DNA from: Tistrella bauzanensis
GTDB taxonomy: Bacteria; Pseudomonadota; Alphaproteobacteria; Tistrellales; Tistrellaceae
Direction: 5' to 3'
Assembly: GCF_014636235.1 (NCBI RefSeq)
Contig: NZ_BMDZ01000002.1
Coordinates: 97,385-161,384, forward strand
DNA length: 64,000 nt
Shown in pieces: positions 1 to 9,080 of the stretch (position 1 is the stretch's first letter; the number at the start of each line of letters is the position of its first letter). The position numbers and the translations under genes were made by a program. The notes below the pieces were generated by a model. The model was not told where the DNA came from. It did not search any database and saw nothing but the letters and a program-made list of their open reading frames with translations.

Positions 1-306
1 GGTGCGTGCCCGGAAGCCCGCCAGCTTGCGATGCGAGGGCATCGGCGCGCCGGTGCCGAAGACGAAGCGGACATCGCCGACGCGGATGCTGCCGCGATCG
101 GGGGTCACCAGCAGGTTCATGCAGCGCAACAGGGTCGATTTGCCCGAGCCCGACGGTCCGATCAGCGAGACCACCCCGCCTGTCGGCACCGTGAAGCTGA
201 TATCGCGCAGGACGGCCAGCGATCCGAAGGATTTCCGCAGGCCGGTAATCTCGATCTTGGTCTCCGGCGGCCTGATCTCTTCCAGCCTGGTTTCAGCGGC
301 AGTCAT
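1..306 (-). CDS. Polar amino-acid ABC transporter ATP-binding protein (partial, 3' end outside window)
   Basis: This is the ATPase that powers import of a polar amino acid through the neighbouring permease. The 102 visible residues start at an ATG whose first bases overlap the permease stop codon (ATGA), which implies translational coupling. After a short leader come the usual ABC N-terminal strand (KIEITGLRKSFGSLAVL) and a perfect Walker A motif, GPSGSGKST, followed by LLRCMNLL, typical of the GlnQ/HisP family. The signature motif and Walker B lie outside the window. It is the third gene of a binding protein-permease-ATPase operon. The substrate cannot be read from this fragment; the call to family level is firm. 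Confidence 0.9.
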   Translation of the reverse strand, partial: MTAAETRLEEIRPPETKIEITGLRKSFGSLAVLRDISFTVPTGGVVSLIGPSGSGKSTLLRCMNLLVTPDRGSIRVGDVRFVFGTGAPMPSHRKLAGFRART

Positions 307-965
307 GACCGGCCCCCCAGCCTGCGCTCCCGATGGCGGACGAACAGCGTCAGCGGGAACAGGATGACGAAATAGGCAACCGCGATCGCGGTATAGGTCT
401 CCAGCGGCCGGAAGCTGTCATGGGCGGCCATCTGGCCCTGATAGACCAGATCGGGCACCGCCAGCACCGAGACCAGCGAGGTGTTCTTGAACTGCAGGAT
501 CGACTGGTTCATCAGCGCCGGGATCATGCGCCGGAGCGCCTGGGGCAGGATGATCCGCCGCATGGTCTGGGCCGGCATCATGCCCAGCGCCGCCCCCGCC
601 TCGCTTTGCCCGGGATCGATCGAGACGATGCCGCCGCGGATGATCTCGGCATAGAAGGCGCCGCCATAGCAGGACAAGGCGATCAGGGCAGCACTCGTCG
701 CGCTGAGTTCGATGCCCGCCAGGATCGGCAGGGCGTAGTAGCACCAGATCAGCTGCACCAGGATGGGCGTGCAGCGGAAGACTTCAATGAAGGCGAGGCT
801 TGCCATGCGCAGCGGCGCGAAGCGGCAGAGCAGACCCAGCGCGCCGACCAATCCCACCGCCAGCCCGCCGGTCACGATGGCCACGGTGAACGACACCGTC
901 ACCCATAACCCGTCGAGGAAAAGCCAGCGATAGCCCCACAACAGGCCGAAATCCCATTCGTACAT
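303..965 (-). CDS. Polar amino-acid ABC transporter permease (HisM/GlnP type)
   Basis: Integral-membrane permease of 220 residues, the usual size for the His/Glu/Gln/Arg/opine family. I start it at the ATG giving MYEWDFGLLW, because upstream in-frame residues are Arg/Ser-rich and not membrane-like. Several hydrophobic segments are visible (for example around residues 15-40 and 55-85). The cytoplasmic EAA loop that docks with the ATPase reads EAGAALGMMPAQTMRRIILP, a good match to the family. It follows the binding-protein gene after a hairpin-containing gap and overlaps the ATPase gene by 4 bases. It probably forms a homodimeric channel with the ATPase. Confidence 0.92.
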   Translation of the reverse strand: MYEWDFGLLWGYRWLFLDGLWVTVSFTVAIVTGGLAVGLVGALGLLCRFAPLRMASLAFIEVFRCTPILVQLIWCYYALPILAGIELSATSAALIALSCYGGAFYAEIIRGGIVSIDPGQSEAGAALGMMPAQTMRRIILPQALRRMIPALMNQSILQFKNTSLVSVLAVPDLVYQGQMAAHDSFRPLETYTAIAVAYFVILFPLTLFVRHRERRLGGRS

Positions 966-992
966 CCGGATCTCCCGGTCCAGGGTGGCAAT

Positions 993-1031
993 GGATCCGC
1001 GGCGGCGGCAGCCTGCCCCCGCCGCGGATCC
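993..1031 (-). promoter_or_regulatory. Intercistronic hairpin between binding-protein and permease genes
   Basis: A perfect 13-bp inverted repeat (993-1005 with 1019-1031, arm GGATCCGCGGCGG) encloses a 13-base loop that itself can pair GGC with GCC. There is no T-run. It sits just after the binding-protein stop codon. In periplasmic transport operons such structures commonly protect the upstream mRNA or cause partial termination, so that binding protein is made in excess of permease; that role here is inferred. Confidence 0.6.
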
Positions 1032-1038
1032 GGGGAGA

Positions 1039-1890
1039 TCAGACGTCGAAACCGGGCGGGAAGTCGGACTGCTTGACGCCCACCAACTGCATATTGCGGA
1101 TGATCGCGTCCTTGATGAAGCCGCTCGCACGATTGGCCTTGATCCAGCCATCGACGAACTGCCGCCAGGACTGGTCGTCCTCGCGCCGGAAACCGGCATT
1201 GGAGGTGGTAAAATCGGCTGGTGTCGGGATGATCAGCTTGCCGATCTTCGGGTTCTTGGCCCGCAGCGACAGGCCGAGCACCAGCACCAGACATTGCGCA
1301 TCCGCACGCCCCGACTGCAGGGCGGCGGTGGCGTCGCTCTGGTTCTTCAGACGCACGACGGTTGCGTTCGGCGCATGGCGTGTCACCGCCGCGTCATGCG
1401 ACGAGCCGGCATCGACCGCAATGCGGATCTCCGGCTTGTTCACATCCTCCCAGCTTGTGGCCTCAAGCCCCTCCTTCGCCACCAGGGAGAAGGCGTTGTT
1501 GAACACCGGCACCGAGAAGTCGATGACCTTCTGCCGCTCGGGCGTGGGATTCAGGCCGAAGAAGACGTCGACCTTGTTGGCCTGAAGATCCAGCACCGAA
1601 TTGCCCCAGGTGGTCTCCAGAACCGAGAGTTCGAGACGAAGATCATCCGCGAGTTTCTTGCAGATATCGATATAGAAGCCCTGCCACGTCCCATCGGTCA
1701 GGCTCTTCTTGTAATAGGGGGCGCCATCCGGCACACCACCGATGCGTAATACCCCCGAATTCTTCACGCGCTGGAATGAACTCTCAGCCGCAAAGGCCCG
1801 TCCCATCCCGATCGACAGCCCTGCCGCAGCCGAGACCATGCCCGCGCCGAGGAAGGTGTTGAACCGCCTGCGATTCATCATATCCCGCAT
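1039..1890 (-). CDS. Amino-acid ABC transporter substrate-binding protein
   Basis: Periplasmic solute-binding protein (SBP_bac_3 type), 283 residues. Start chosen at MRDMMNRRRFNT because AGGAG lies 5 bases upstream. The N-terminus carries a twin-arginine-like MNRRRF followed by a hydrophobic stretch and an Ala-rich cleavage region (GRAFAAESS), so export, possibly by Tat, is likely. The mature part shows the family pattern: GVLRIGGVPDGAPYYKK, then WQGFYIDICKKLADDL, then DVFFGLNPTPERQKVIDFSVP, and DAGSSHDAA in lobe 2. It is first in the operon with permease and ATPase. The ligand is unknown; polar amino acids are typical of the family. Confidence 0.93.
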   Translation of the reverse strand: MRDMMNRRRFNTFLGAGMVSAAAGLSIGMGRAFAAESSFQRVKNSGVLRIGGVPDGAPYYKKSLTDGTWQGFYIDICKKLADDLRLELSVLETTWGNSVLDLQANKVDVFFGLNPTPERQKVIDFSVPVFNNAFSLVAKEGLEATSWEDVNKPEIRIAVDAGSSHDAAVTRHAPNATVVRLKNQSDATAALQSGRADAQCLVLVLGLSLRAKNPKIGKLIIPTPADFTTSNAGFRREDDQSWRQFVDGWIKANRASGFIKDAIIRNMQLVGVKQSDFPPGFDV

Positions 1891-2401
1891 GTCTCCTGAC
1901 CTTGTTTTTATTTGCAGGTCGAGTATGGAATCATACAACCGGCATCACAACGCATGAATACTGGGCATTGCATGATGAAAAGTCATGATGCGAGATCGAT
2001 ACTCATGACAGTCAGGTGCATGACGCGACGGTTGAGGGCGCAGCCGCCGCAGTTCTGGATCGACGCAATGCGCTTCTGAATTTCGGTTGCGCAGTTATGC
2101 GGGCAGGCCATGCGCGGGCCAGTGTCGCCTCAGGCCTGCTTCCGGCATTCGGTATCCATCATGCCTCCAGATCGAACGCCTTCAATCTGCGATTTCGGCG
2201 CACCCGAATGCGTAAAGATCACCGCGTTCTCAGTTGGTTATGCTGAAGGCAACTCACCATGGGCAAATACCACGGCTCGATCCCTCTTGAGAGGTCGGAT
2301 GCTCTCAGCTGGGCTCCGCGCCACGCAACCTGAGGGGAATGAATATCGTGTCGCGGATAACATGCGCATCGTGAACGACGAGATGACGCGGTCCGCGCAG
2401 G
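1891..2401. other. Intergenic region with promoter of the amino-acid transporter
   Basis: About 510 bases without a convincing gene; the short open frames here have no family-like composition. The heptamer CATGATG occurs at 1971-1977 and 1984-1990 (13-bp spacing) about 80-100 bases upstream of the binding-protein gene, a possible but unproven operator. Base composition falls below that of the flanking core genes from here onward, marking the left side of a lower-GC patch. Confidence 0.35.
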
Positions 2402-3109
2402 TCACGGGCTGTCAGGGTCGTGGAGCACCCGGAATCCACTGACGAAACCGTGCACGCGGAATGGAATGCCACGCGCGATCGCCTCGCTGTCGATCATCTC
2501 TACCGCACCGTCGGGAGAGACCTCCAAGTCGACGACAAAGAGGGTGCTGTCGTAGCACATGACAGCTTCGATCAGATAGGCTCCATTGGCTCTCACCGCC
2601 TTCAGGACGACCGGCTTCAGCGATCTGTCGAGCACGGCGGCGATGAGGGGCGCCGAGATGTGGGATGGCGCGTCGGCTTTGCTCTCGACAATCAGAAAAG
2701 GCCCTGCCTCGCCACAGACGAGATTGCCGTGAAGGATCAGGTAGGCTCGGGCATCGCTGTCATCCGCGATTCTCACCCGGCCGGCCGCACGCAGACGATC
2801 AAGCGCCGCCGCCGTCCCGTCGAAATGCACAACCTGGTCCGCCGACATCGCGAACATGACCGATAGAGCGAAACCCTCTCCCGCCGTGTCGAGCAGGATC
2901 TCCACGAGGATCGTATCGGTCAGGAAGCGGGGCACCAGTACACGCAGCCCGACAAGCGCACTGATCCGGCCTTCATGGCCGGCATCGCAAAGCGTGTTGA
3001 GAATCGCCATACCCTCGGTCAGGGATGGCTGTCGCCATACCCCAGGCACGACCGGTGGCAGTCGCCAATTCGCGATGGACACATCCATCTGGTCCCGCCA
3101 GTTCCCCAT
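2402..3109 (-). CDS. Hypothetical protein downstream of a macro-domain gene
   Basis: I do not recognise this 235-residue protein. The start is set at MGNWRDQMD because GAGGG lies 10 bases upstream; a longer in-frame start at 3220 would overlap the preceding gene. No signal peptide or transmembrane segment is evident. The sequence alternates short hydrophobic strands with polar turns (for example ALVGLRVLVPRFL, AYLILHGNLVCGEAGPF, STLFVVDLEVSPDG), suggesting a soluble alpha/beta or mainly beta fold. It lies 67 bases after the macro-domain gene on the same strand and probably shares its transcript. GC is lower than in neighbouring core genes, consistent with acquisition. Confidence 0.6.
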   Translation of the reverse strand: MGNWRDQMDVSIANWRLPPVVPGVWRQPSLTEGMAILNTLCDAGHEGRISALVGLRVLVPRFLTDTILVEILLDTAGEGFALSVMFAMSADQVVHFDGTAAALDRLRAAGRVRIADDSDARAYLILHGNLVCGEAGPFLIVESKADAPSHISAPLIAAVLDRSLKPVVLKAVRANGAYLIEAVMCYDSTLFVVDLEVSPDGAVEMIDSEAIARGIPFRVHGFVSGFRVLHDPDSP

Positions 3110-3176
3110 CGCTGGGTAGCCCTCGTCAGCTAGAGTATCCGTGATGGTCAAGCGCGAGATTGGCGCCAAAAACGGT

Positions 3177-3788
3177 CTAAACAGACGTTTGCGACAGGTG
3201 GCGTTGCAAAATCGGGGCATCCGCCACCATGCCGCGCATCACGGCATCATATATGTCGTATTGCTCCGGCTCCACGAGGCAGAAGACGATCTCCATATCT
3301 GGATGCCGGTCGAGATGATCCGACACAGCCGCCAATGCCGTCCGGGCGCCGAACTCGGGATCGATGCCATAGGATCGGGTTCCGATCGGCGGTAGCGCCA
3401 GACGGACGATTTCATGACGCATCGCCACGGCCAGGATCTCGGTATAAAGGCGTACCAACAGCATGGGTGCCTGATCGGAAGCCTTCACACCCCCTCTCGG
3501 CGCGACTGCATGAAGGATGTAAAGCGCGGGCAATCGGAAGCCGGGCGTAAGGACGCAGCATCCAGGCCGGCAACGCACCGGTTGGCCCTCTGGCCCTGTG
3601 TCGACTTGCGATAGCGCCACGCAGTACCGGTACAGTTCGGGACCGGCTGCCCGATGAATGGCGCCGTCGACGCCGCCAGATCCGTCCGGAAGGTCAGGCC
3701 CGATGCCGGTGAGCGATGGATTGGCCGAATTGACGACAGCATCGACATTCAGGGTCGTGATATCGGATCGGGTAAGTCTGAGAGGCAT
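3177..3788 (-). CDS. Macro-domain protein (ADP-ribose binding/hydrolase-like)
   Basis: The 203 residues form a single macro domain, a fold that binds ADP-ribose or its derivatives and often removes ADP-ribose from proteins or nucleic acids. The evidence is VDAVVNSANPSL at residues 15-26, GGVDGAIHRAAG at 38-49, TPGFRLPALYILHAVAP in the middle, and LPPIGTRSYGID in the phosphate-binding loop. There is an unusual insertion (about ten residues, GIGPDLPDGS) between the Asn loop and the GGVDGAIH loop. It is preceded by a hairpin and a small hypothetical gene, and followed by another hypothetical gene on the same strand. Macro domains are frequent in mobile ADP-ribosylation and defence loci, but no partner ADP-ribosyltransferase is seen here. 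Confidence 0.85.
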   Translation of the reverse strand: MPLRLTRSDITTLNVDAVVNSANPSLTGIGPDLPDGSGGVDGAIHRAAGPELYRYCVALSQVDTGPEGQPVRCRPGCCVLTPGFRLPALYILHAVAPRGGVKASDQAPMLLVRLYTEILAVAMRHEIVRLALPPIGTRSYGIDPEFGARTALAAVSDHLDRHPDMEIVFCLVEPEQYDIYDAVMRGMVADAPILQRHLSQTSV

Positions 3789-3839
3789 GGCTGCTTCACA
3801 CCATAGACCACCGCCAGGAAGCCCGGCCCCGGACAGTAC

Positions 3840-3865
3840 GGGCGGAATACCACAATATTCCGCCC
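3840..3865 (-). terminator. Hairpin between small hypothetical gene and macro gene
   Basis: Perfect 10-bp stem (3840-3849 with 3856-3865, arm GGGCGGAATA) and 6-base loop. It lies downstream of the 3908-4267 gene and just upstream of the macro gene on the minus strand. There is no T-run, so it may be a weak terminator or a 5' structure of the macro transcript. Confidence 0.5.
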
Positions 3866-3907
3866 GATTGTCACCGATGCCCGGGTGCGGTCAAAGACCG
3901 GACGCCG

Positions 3908-4267
3908 TCAAAGATGATGGTGGCCCGACGTCCGAGGATTGCAGCCGCAGCGGCGGTGATAGCCCTTCTCGTCAAAGGTCACAACCGTGGTCTGAGCGGT
4001 TACGCCGTTCTCGTCCATCCACGACTGCTTGACTGGCCGAAGGAACTGCTCGCGCGTGTTCACGTCGGTCGTCTCCAGAAGGATCTCATCTTCCGCAAGA
4101 TCGAAATGGTTGTGCAGAAGCGCCACTCCAAACCGCTCCAGACAACGGTGCTTCTCCAGCACGGCACGGATCTCCATCAGACATGACGCATCAGTGTCGT
4201 CGATGGGTCTGACGTCTGCAATATGATCGAGCGAGCTCCACTGGACGGCAGAAATCTGCAAGGTCAT
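3908..4267 (-). CDS. Small hypothetical protein with C-terminal Cys/His cluster
   Basis: Unrecognised 119-residue protein. The start is supported by GAGGAG 9 bases upstream. The body is acidic and looks soluble, with HNHFDLAEDEILLETTD in the centre. The C-terminal end, RRCGCNPRTSGHHHL, holds two Cys and three His within about a dozen residues, a possible metal site. It is the first of three same-strand genes in this lower-GC patch and is separated from the macro gene by a hairpin. It could be transcribed separately or as a leader gene of the same unit. Confidence 0.6.
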   Translation of the reverse strand: MTLQISAVQWSSLDHIADVRPIDDTDASCLMEIRAVLEKHRCLERFGVALLHNHFDLAEDEILLETTDVNTREQFLRPVKQSWMDENGVTAQTTVVTFDEKGYHRRCGCNPRTSGHHHL

Positions 4268-4667
4268 GGATTACGTCTCCTCTTCAGTACCAACCAATGC
4301 GACGTGCATCATGACAGAATATCCGGGCGGACAACCGCCACTGCACTGTTCAGATCTTCATCGACAAGCCCATTGGCGCGTCTTCACAAGTAAAACAGAA
4401 TCTCTTAAAGCATTGCAATGACATATATGATCAAAATATCTTCAGGCTCTTGAAAGAGAAAGCAATTCCTGCGAAATCATCTCAATAATAATTTCCAAGC
4501 TATTGATATATTTATATTTTAAACGGCATACAGGAGTATAATAACAGCCGGCCGTCGATGCCGGATCGCCCCCAGCCCCGGTTGCCCCCAGCCAAGTGAC
4601 GCCGCCCTCATGCCGCGCTATGCTGCGCCCCCTGCATTCCACCCGCCGCCCGTCCGGAGCCCCGCCC
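4268..4667. other. AT-rich intergenic region between divergent genes
   Basis: About 400 bases separate the minus-strand hypothetical gene from the plus-strand dehydrogenase. The stretch 4390-4545 is strikingly AT-rich for this genome and full of A/T runs. It could supply promoters for both sides or mark a transfer boundary. No RNA gene or clear inverted repeat was found. Confidence 0.4.
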
Positions 4668-5624
4668 ATGACCACCGACGCCACCACCCCCCGCCTGCCC
4701 GTCACCGCCATCATCGCGCCGGGATGGGATCTGCCGCGCTGGGCGGCGGCGTTGCGGGCGGCGGCGCCGGGGATCGATCTGCGGCTGTGGCCGGATCTGG
4801 GGGATCGGGGCGAGATCGAGGCGGCGCTGTTGTGGAAGCAGCCAGAGGGTGCGCTTGAGGGCATGACCCGGCTGGGTCTTGCCCAGTCGCTGGGGGCCGG
4901 GGTCGAGCATCTGCTGGCGGACCCGGCGATCGGGCCGGGTGTCGCACTCGGGCGCGCGGTCGACCCTGAGATGACAATCGAGATGGTGCGCTTCGTGGTT
5001 CATGCGGTGCTGGCGGTGTCGGTGGATGCCCTGGGCTACCGGCAACAGCAGGCGGCCGGACGCTGGGCGAAACGCGACGTTCCTGGCGGCGCGCTTGCCG
5101 TGGGCATGCTGGGGCTGGGGGAGTTGGGGGCCAGTGCCGCCCGCGCCCTGACGGCGCTGGGCTTCGGCGTCACCGGCTGGTCGCGCAGCCCCAAGGCGAT
5201 CAACGGCATCACCTGCCTGTCGGGCGCCGACGGGCTGGATCGGGTGATCGCCACATCCGGTTGCCTGGTCAATCTGCTGCCGCTGACCGATGAGACGCGC
5301 GGCCTGATCGATGCCCGGCGTCTGGCGCAGATGCCCGCCGGCAGCCATCTGGTCAATGTCGCGCGCGGCGGCCATGTGATCGAGGACGATCTTCTGGCGG
5401 CCCTCGACAGCGGCCACCTTGCCTCCGCGACACTCGATGTCACCGCGACCGAGCCGTTGGCCCCCGGGCACCGGTTCTGGCACCACCCGAGGATCGTGCT
5501 CACACCCCATGTCGCCGCCGACAGCACGCCCGAGACGATGGCGCCGATCCTGGCCGACAGCCTGCGCCGCCATGCGGGCGGCCTGCCGCCGCGCGATCCC
5601 GTGCTGCGTGATCGCGGATACTGA
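4668..5624 (+). CDS. ghrA: Glyoxylate/hydroxypyruvate reductase A-like 2-hydroxyacid dehydrogenase
   Basis: NAD(P)H-dependent reductase of 2-keto acids such as glyoxylate and hydroxypyruvate, 318 residues (GhrA is about 312). I start at MTTDATTPRL. The catalytic half begins with a weak substrate domain, then SLGAGVEHLL. The dinucleotide fold is clear at VGMLGLGELGASAA, with the Arg loop LVNVARGGHVIEDDLL and the catalytic His in IVLTPHVAADSTPE. The family fit is good; the exact substrate is not determined by sequence. It stands alone between a lower-GC patch and the cox-like operon, with a hairpin after its stop codon. Confidence 0.85.
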   Translation: MTTDATTPRLPVTAIIAPGWDLPRWAAALRAAAPGIDLRLWPDLGDRGEIEAALLWKQPEGALEGMTRLGLAQSLGAGVEHLLADPAIGPGVALGRAVDPEMTIEMVRFVVHAVLAVSVDALGYRQQQAAGRWAKRDVPGGALAVGMLGLGELGASAARALTALGFGVTGWSRSPKAINGITCLSGADGLDRVIATSGCLVNLLPLTDETRGLIDARRLAQMPAGSHLVNVARGGHVIEDDLLAALDSGHLASATLDVTATEPLAPGHRFWHHPRIVLTPHVAADSTPETMAPILADSLRRHAGGLPPRDPVLRDRGY

Positions 5625-5643
5625 CCCAAGTTCAGTTGCTTGT

Positions 5644-5676
5644 CCGCCGGCACGGCCGCATCGGCGTCGCCGGCGG
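5644..5676 (+). terminator. Possible terminator after the GhrA-like gene
   Basis: An 8-bp stem CCGCCGGC/GCCGGCGG (5644-5651 with 5669-5676) follows the stop codon by about 20 bases; T-runs follow at 5691-5696 and 5702-5706, too far away to be ideal. The rest of 5625-6049 shows no gene and should hold the promoter of the cox-like operon. Confidence 0.4.
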
Positions 5677-6049
5677 TTGCAGTGCGGCATTTTTTCGGCG
5701 ATTTTTAGCGCGCCGCCGTCATGGTATCGCGCTTGACCACCCCGGTTCGCAGCGCCAAACTTCTCGTCGCCCGGTCGGATGCAAACAAGGGGTCTGAACC
5801 CCGACACCGATGCCGGCGGAGGACGAGTGAATGAACCGGCGGGCGACCGATCGCCCGGGTTCCGCCTGTGGTGGCCGTGCAATCGGCCCTGTGGCGGTGC
5901 GACCAGAGCCAACCGCTCCGATTGAGCGACGGGCAGACTGATCGCCGTATCATCCAACGCTTCCCCGGCCCCGATGCCTCCGGCCCGTGCGTGATCCACG
6001 GCGGCCTGCCCGTGCGGCCGTCGTCTACCGACCGATGGGGAGGTTATAC

Positions 6050-6520
6050 ATGCCGGTCCAGATCAGCCTGACGGTGAACGGCGAGCGGGTGGAACGCCCG
6101 GTCGAGCCGCGGACCCTGCTGGTGCAGTTCATCCGCGACCATCTCGGACTCACCGGGACCCATGTCGGCTGCGACACCAGCCAGTGCGGTGCCTGCGTGG
6201 TCCATGTCGACGGCGCATCCGTGAAGTCGTGCACGCTGCTGGCGGTGCAGGCCGATGGCTGCGAGGTCACCACCATCGAAGGCATGGCACAGAACGGCAC
6301 CCTGCACCCGATGCAGGCGGCGTTTCACGAGAATCACGGCCTTCAGTGCGGCTTCTGCACGCCCGGCATGGTGATGAGCGCCGTCGACCTGCTGAAGAAC
6401 AACCCCGACCCGACCGAAGCGGAAATCCGCAAGCATCTGGAAGGCAATATCTGCCGCTGCACCGGATACCACAACATCGTGAAGGCGGTGCAGTCCGCCG
6501 CCGAGACGATGCGCGGCTGA
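6050..6520 (+). CDS. CoxS-like [2Fe-2S] small subunit of a molybdenum hydroxylase
   Basis: Electron-transfer subunit of a xanthine-oxidase family enzyme, 156 residues. The start [11 protein letters not shown] is favoured by GGAGG 7 bases upstream. An N-terminal plant-type ferredoxin domain has the ligands CDTSQCGAC and a later Cys (KSCTLL). The C-terminal helical [2Fe-2S] domain has [11 protein letters not shown] and [10 protein letters not shown]. This is the full set of eight cysteines for two clusters. It is followed by the large and medium subunit genes, so electrons would pass from the Mo site in the large subunit through these clusters to FAD in the medium subunit. Confidence 0.93.
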   Translation: MPVQISLTVNGERVERPVEPRTLLVQFIRDHLGLTGTHVGCDTSQCGACVVHVDGASVKSCTLLAVQADGCEVTTIEGMAQNGTLHPMQAAFHENHGLQCGFCTPGMVMSAVDLLKNNPDPTEAEIRKHLEGNICRCTGYHNIVKAVQSAAETMRG

Positions 6521-6599
6521 CCCGCTGCCCGGACGCGCCGCAACACGAGAACAGGCCCGGCGGCATGAACCGGCCGGGCGATGGGGAGGAGTTGAGGAC

Positions 6600-8987
6600 A
6601 TGACCGAGCAGTCGATGGGCAAGCCCGTGAGGCGCACCGAGGACCGGCGCTTCCTGACCGGCCGGGGCCGATATACCGACGACATCCAGCTGGCGCGCCA
6701 GACCTATGCCTATATCATCCGCAGCCCCCATGCCCATGCCGACATCGCCGGCATCGATGCCTCGGCGGCTCTGGCGCGGCCGGGGGTGATCGCGGTGTTC
6801 ACCGGCAAGGACATGGCGGCCGACGGCGTCGGCGGCCTGCCCTGCGGCTGGGCGGTGCATTCCAAGGACGGCTCGCCGATGAAGGAGCCGGCGCATCCGC
6901 CGCTGATCCCCGATCGGGTGCGCCATGTCGGCGACAATGTCGCGGTGGTGATCGCGACATCCAAGGAACTGGCCAAGGATGCGGCCGAAGACGTGGTCGT
7001 CGACTATGTCGAGCTGCCGGCCGTGGCCGATGCCCGCAAGGCACTCGCCTCCGGCGCGCCGGCGGTCTGGGACGATCAGGCGCCAGGCAATCTGTGCTAT
7101 GACTGGGAGCTGGGCGACAAGGCCGCGACCGATGCCGCCTTCGCCAATGCCCACCGGGTGGTGGAACTGGAGCTGATCAACAACCGCCTGATCCCCAATG
7201 CCATGGAGCCGCGGGCGGCGATCGGCGACTACGAGCCGTCGAGCGGCAACTATACCCTCTATACCACCAGCCAGAATCCGCATGTCATCCGCCTGCTGAT
7301 GGGCGCCTATGTGCTCCAGATCCCCGAACACAAGCTGCGGGTGGTGGCGCCGGATGTCGGCGGCGGCTTCGGGTCGAAGATCTATCATTATGCCGAAGAG
7401 GCCATCGTCACCTGGGCGGCGCGCAAGCTGGAACGCCCGGTCCGCTGGACGGCGGAGCGCACCGAAAGCTTCATGACCGATGCCCATGGCCGCGATCACT
7501 GGAGCCGCGCGCGGCTGGCCATGGATGCCGATGGCAATTTCCTGGGCCTGCATGTCGAGACGGTGGCCAATCTCGGCGCCTATCTTTCCACCTTCGCACC
7601 CTCGATCCCGACCTATCTGTACGGCACGCTGCTGGCGGGCCTGTACAAGACGCCGGCGATCTATTGCGAGGTGAAGGCCGCCTTCACCAACACCACGCCG
7701 GTGGATGCCTATCGCGGCGCCGGCCGGCCCGAGGCCTGCTATCTTCTGGAACGGCTGGTCGACAAGGCGGCAGTCGAGGCCGGCATCGACCGGATCGCGC
7801 TGCGCAAGCAGAACTTCATCACCCCCGACATGATGCCCTATCAGACCCCGGTGGCGGTGCAGTACGACAGCGGCAATTTCCACAAGAATCTCGATGATGC
7901 CATGGCGCTGATCGACTATGCGGGCCTGGATGCCCGCAAGGCCGAGGCGAAGGCGCGTGGCCGGATGCTGGGCCTGGGCGTGTCGACCTATATCGAGGCC
8001 TGCGGTCTGGCACCATCGGCGCTGGCCGGCCAGCTCGGCGCCCGCGCCGGTCTGTATGAGGCGGCCGAGGTGCGGCTGCATCCCACCGGATCGGTCACCG
8101 TGTTCACCGGCGCCCACAGCCATGGCCAGGGCCACGAGACCACCTTCGCGCAGGTGGTGGCCGACAAGCTGGGCGTGCCGCTGTCGCAGGTGGAAATCGT
8201 TCATGGCGACACCGACCGGGTGCCGTTCGGCATGGGCACCTATGGCTCGCGCTCGCTGCCGGTCGGCGGCTCGGCGCTGGTCAAGGCGATCGACAAGGTG
8301 GTCGACAAGAGCCGCAAGATCGCGGCCCATCTGATGGAAGCAGCCGAAGCCGACATCGAGTTCAAGGACGGCCGGTTCTCGGTCAAGGGTACCGACAAGG
8401 GGGTCACGATCGGCGAGGTGGCGCTGGCGGCCTATGTCCCGCACAACTATCCGCTCGACAAGCTGGAACCGGGGCTGGACGAGAGCGCCTATTACGATCC
8501 GATCAACTTCACCTATCCCAATGGCTGCCATCTGTGCGAGGTGGAGATCGACCCGGAAACCGGTGTGGTCGAGATCAAGCGCTTCGTGGCGGTCGACGAT
8601 TTCGGCAATGTCGTCAATCCGATGATCGTCGAAGGCCAGGTCCATGGCGGAATCGGCCAGGGCATCGGTCAGGCCCTGCTGGAAGCGGCGGTCTATGATC
8701 AGGACAGCGGCCAGCTGATGACCGGCTCGTTCATGGATTACTGCATGCCGCGCGCCGACGATCTGCCCAACTTCACGGTCGCCCACAACGAAGTCCCCTG
8801 CACCACCAACCCGCTGGGGGTGAAGGGCTGCGGCGAGGCCGGCGCCATCGGCTCGCCGCCGGCGATCATCAATGCGGTGATCGACGCGCTCAGGCCGCTG
8901 GGCGTCACCGACATGGACATGCCCGCGACGCCGAACCGGGTGTGGACGACGATCAATGCGGCACGCATGCCCGCCGCGGCGGAATGA
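6600..8987 (+). CDS. CoxL-like (form II) molybdopterin-binding large subunit
   Basis: Mo-cofactor catalytic subunit, 795 residues, preceded by a strong GGAGG site. The family start [20 protein letters not shown] is intact. The active-site loop reads AYRGAGR at residues 370-376. That is the form II signature and not the AYXCSFR of proven aerobic CO dehydrogenase, so CO oxidation should not be assumed. The Mo-binding [23 protein letters not shown] and the C-terminal Glu loop [15 protein letters not shown] are present, indicating an active hydroxylase. It works with the flanking CoxS- and CoxM-like subunits. The substrate, perhaps an aldehyde or N-heterocycle, is unknown. Confidence 0.93.
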   Translation: MTEQSMGKPVRRTEDRRFLTGRGRYTDDIQLARQTYAYIIRSPHAHADIAGIDASAALARPGVIAVFTGKDMAADGVGGLPCGWAVHSKDGSPMKEPAHPPLIPDRVRHVGDNVAVVIATSKELAKDAAEDVVVDYVELPAVADARKALASGAPAVWDDQAPGNLCYDWELGDKAATDAAFANAHRVVELELINNRLIPNAMEPRAAIGDYEPSSGNYTLYTTSQNPHVIRLLMGAYVLQIPEHKLRVVAPDVGGGFGSKIYHYAEEAIVTWAARKLERPVRWTAERTESFMTDAHGRDHWSRARLAMDADGNFLGLHVETVANLGAYLSTFAPSIPTYLYGTLLAGLYKTPAIYCEVKAAFTNTTPVDAYRGAGRPEACYLLERLVDKAAVEAGIDRIALRKQNFITPDMMPYQTPVAVQYDSGNFHKNLDDAMALIDYAGLDARKAEAKARGRMLGLGVSTYIEACGLAPSALAGQLGARAGLYEAAEVRLHPTGSVTVFTGAHSHGQGHETTFAQVVADKLGVPLSQVEIVHGDTDRVPFGMGTYGSRSLPVGGSALVKAIDKVVDKSRKIAAHLMEAAEADIEFKDGRFSVKGTDKGVTIGEVALAAYVPHNYPLDKLEPGLDESAYYDPINFTYPNGCHLCEVEIDPETGVVEIKRFVAVDDFGNVVNPMIVEGQVHGGIGQGIGQALLEAAVYDQDSGQLMTGSFMDYCMPRADDLPNFTVAHNEVPCTTNPLGVKGCGEAGAIGSPPAIINAVIDALRPLGVTDMDMPATPNRVWTTINAARMPAAAE

Positions 8988-9008
8988 TCGACATGCAGCG
9001 ATCATGGA

Positions 9009-9062
9009 CCTGTCTGTCTGATCACGCCTGCCTGCCTGATCACGCCCGCCTGTCTGATCACG
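9009..9062 (+). repeat. 18-bp triple tandem repeat between coxL-like and coxM-like genes
   Basis: Three consecutive 18-base units (9009-9026, 9027-9044, 9045-9062), all ending in CTGATCACG and differing by a few bases at their left side. They fill most of the gap between two operon genes and end about 18 bases before the coxM-like start codon. Confidence 0.85.
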
Positions 9063-9080
9063 ATCGGGGAACGCTTTAAG

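Noticed and set aside
2016..2442. Short plus-strand open frames upstream of the amino-acid transporter
   Set aside because: No ribosome site, no protein-like composition, and partial overlap with the 3' end of a better-supported minus-strand gene.
4390..4545. An insertion sequence end or phage attachment site in the AT-rich stretch
   Set aside because: No transposase, integrase or flanking direct repeat was found.
9009..9062. A CRISPR-like array
   Set aside because: The 18-bp units are directly adjacent with no spacers and no cas genes lie nearby.
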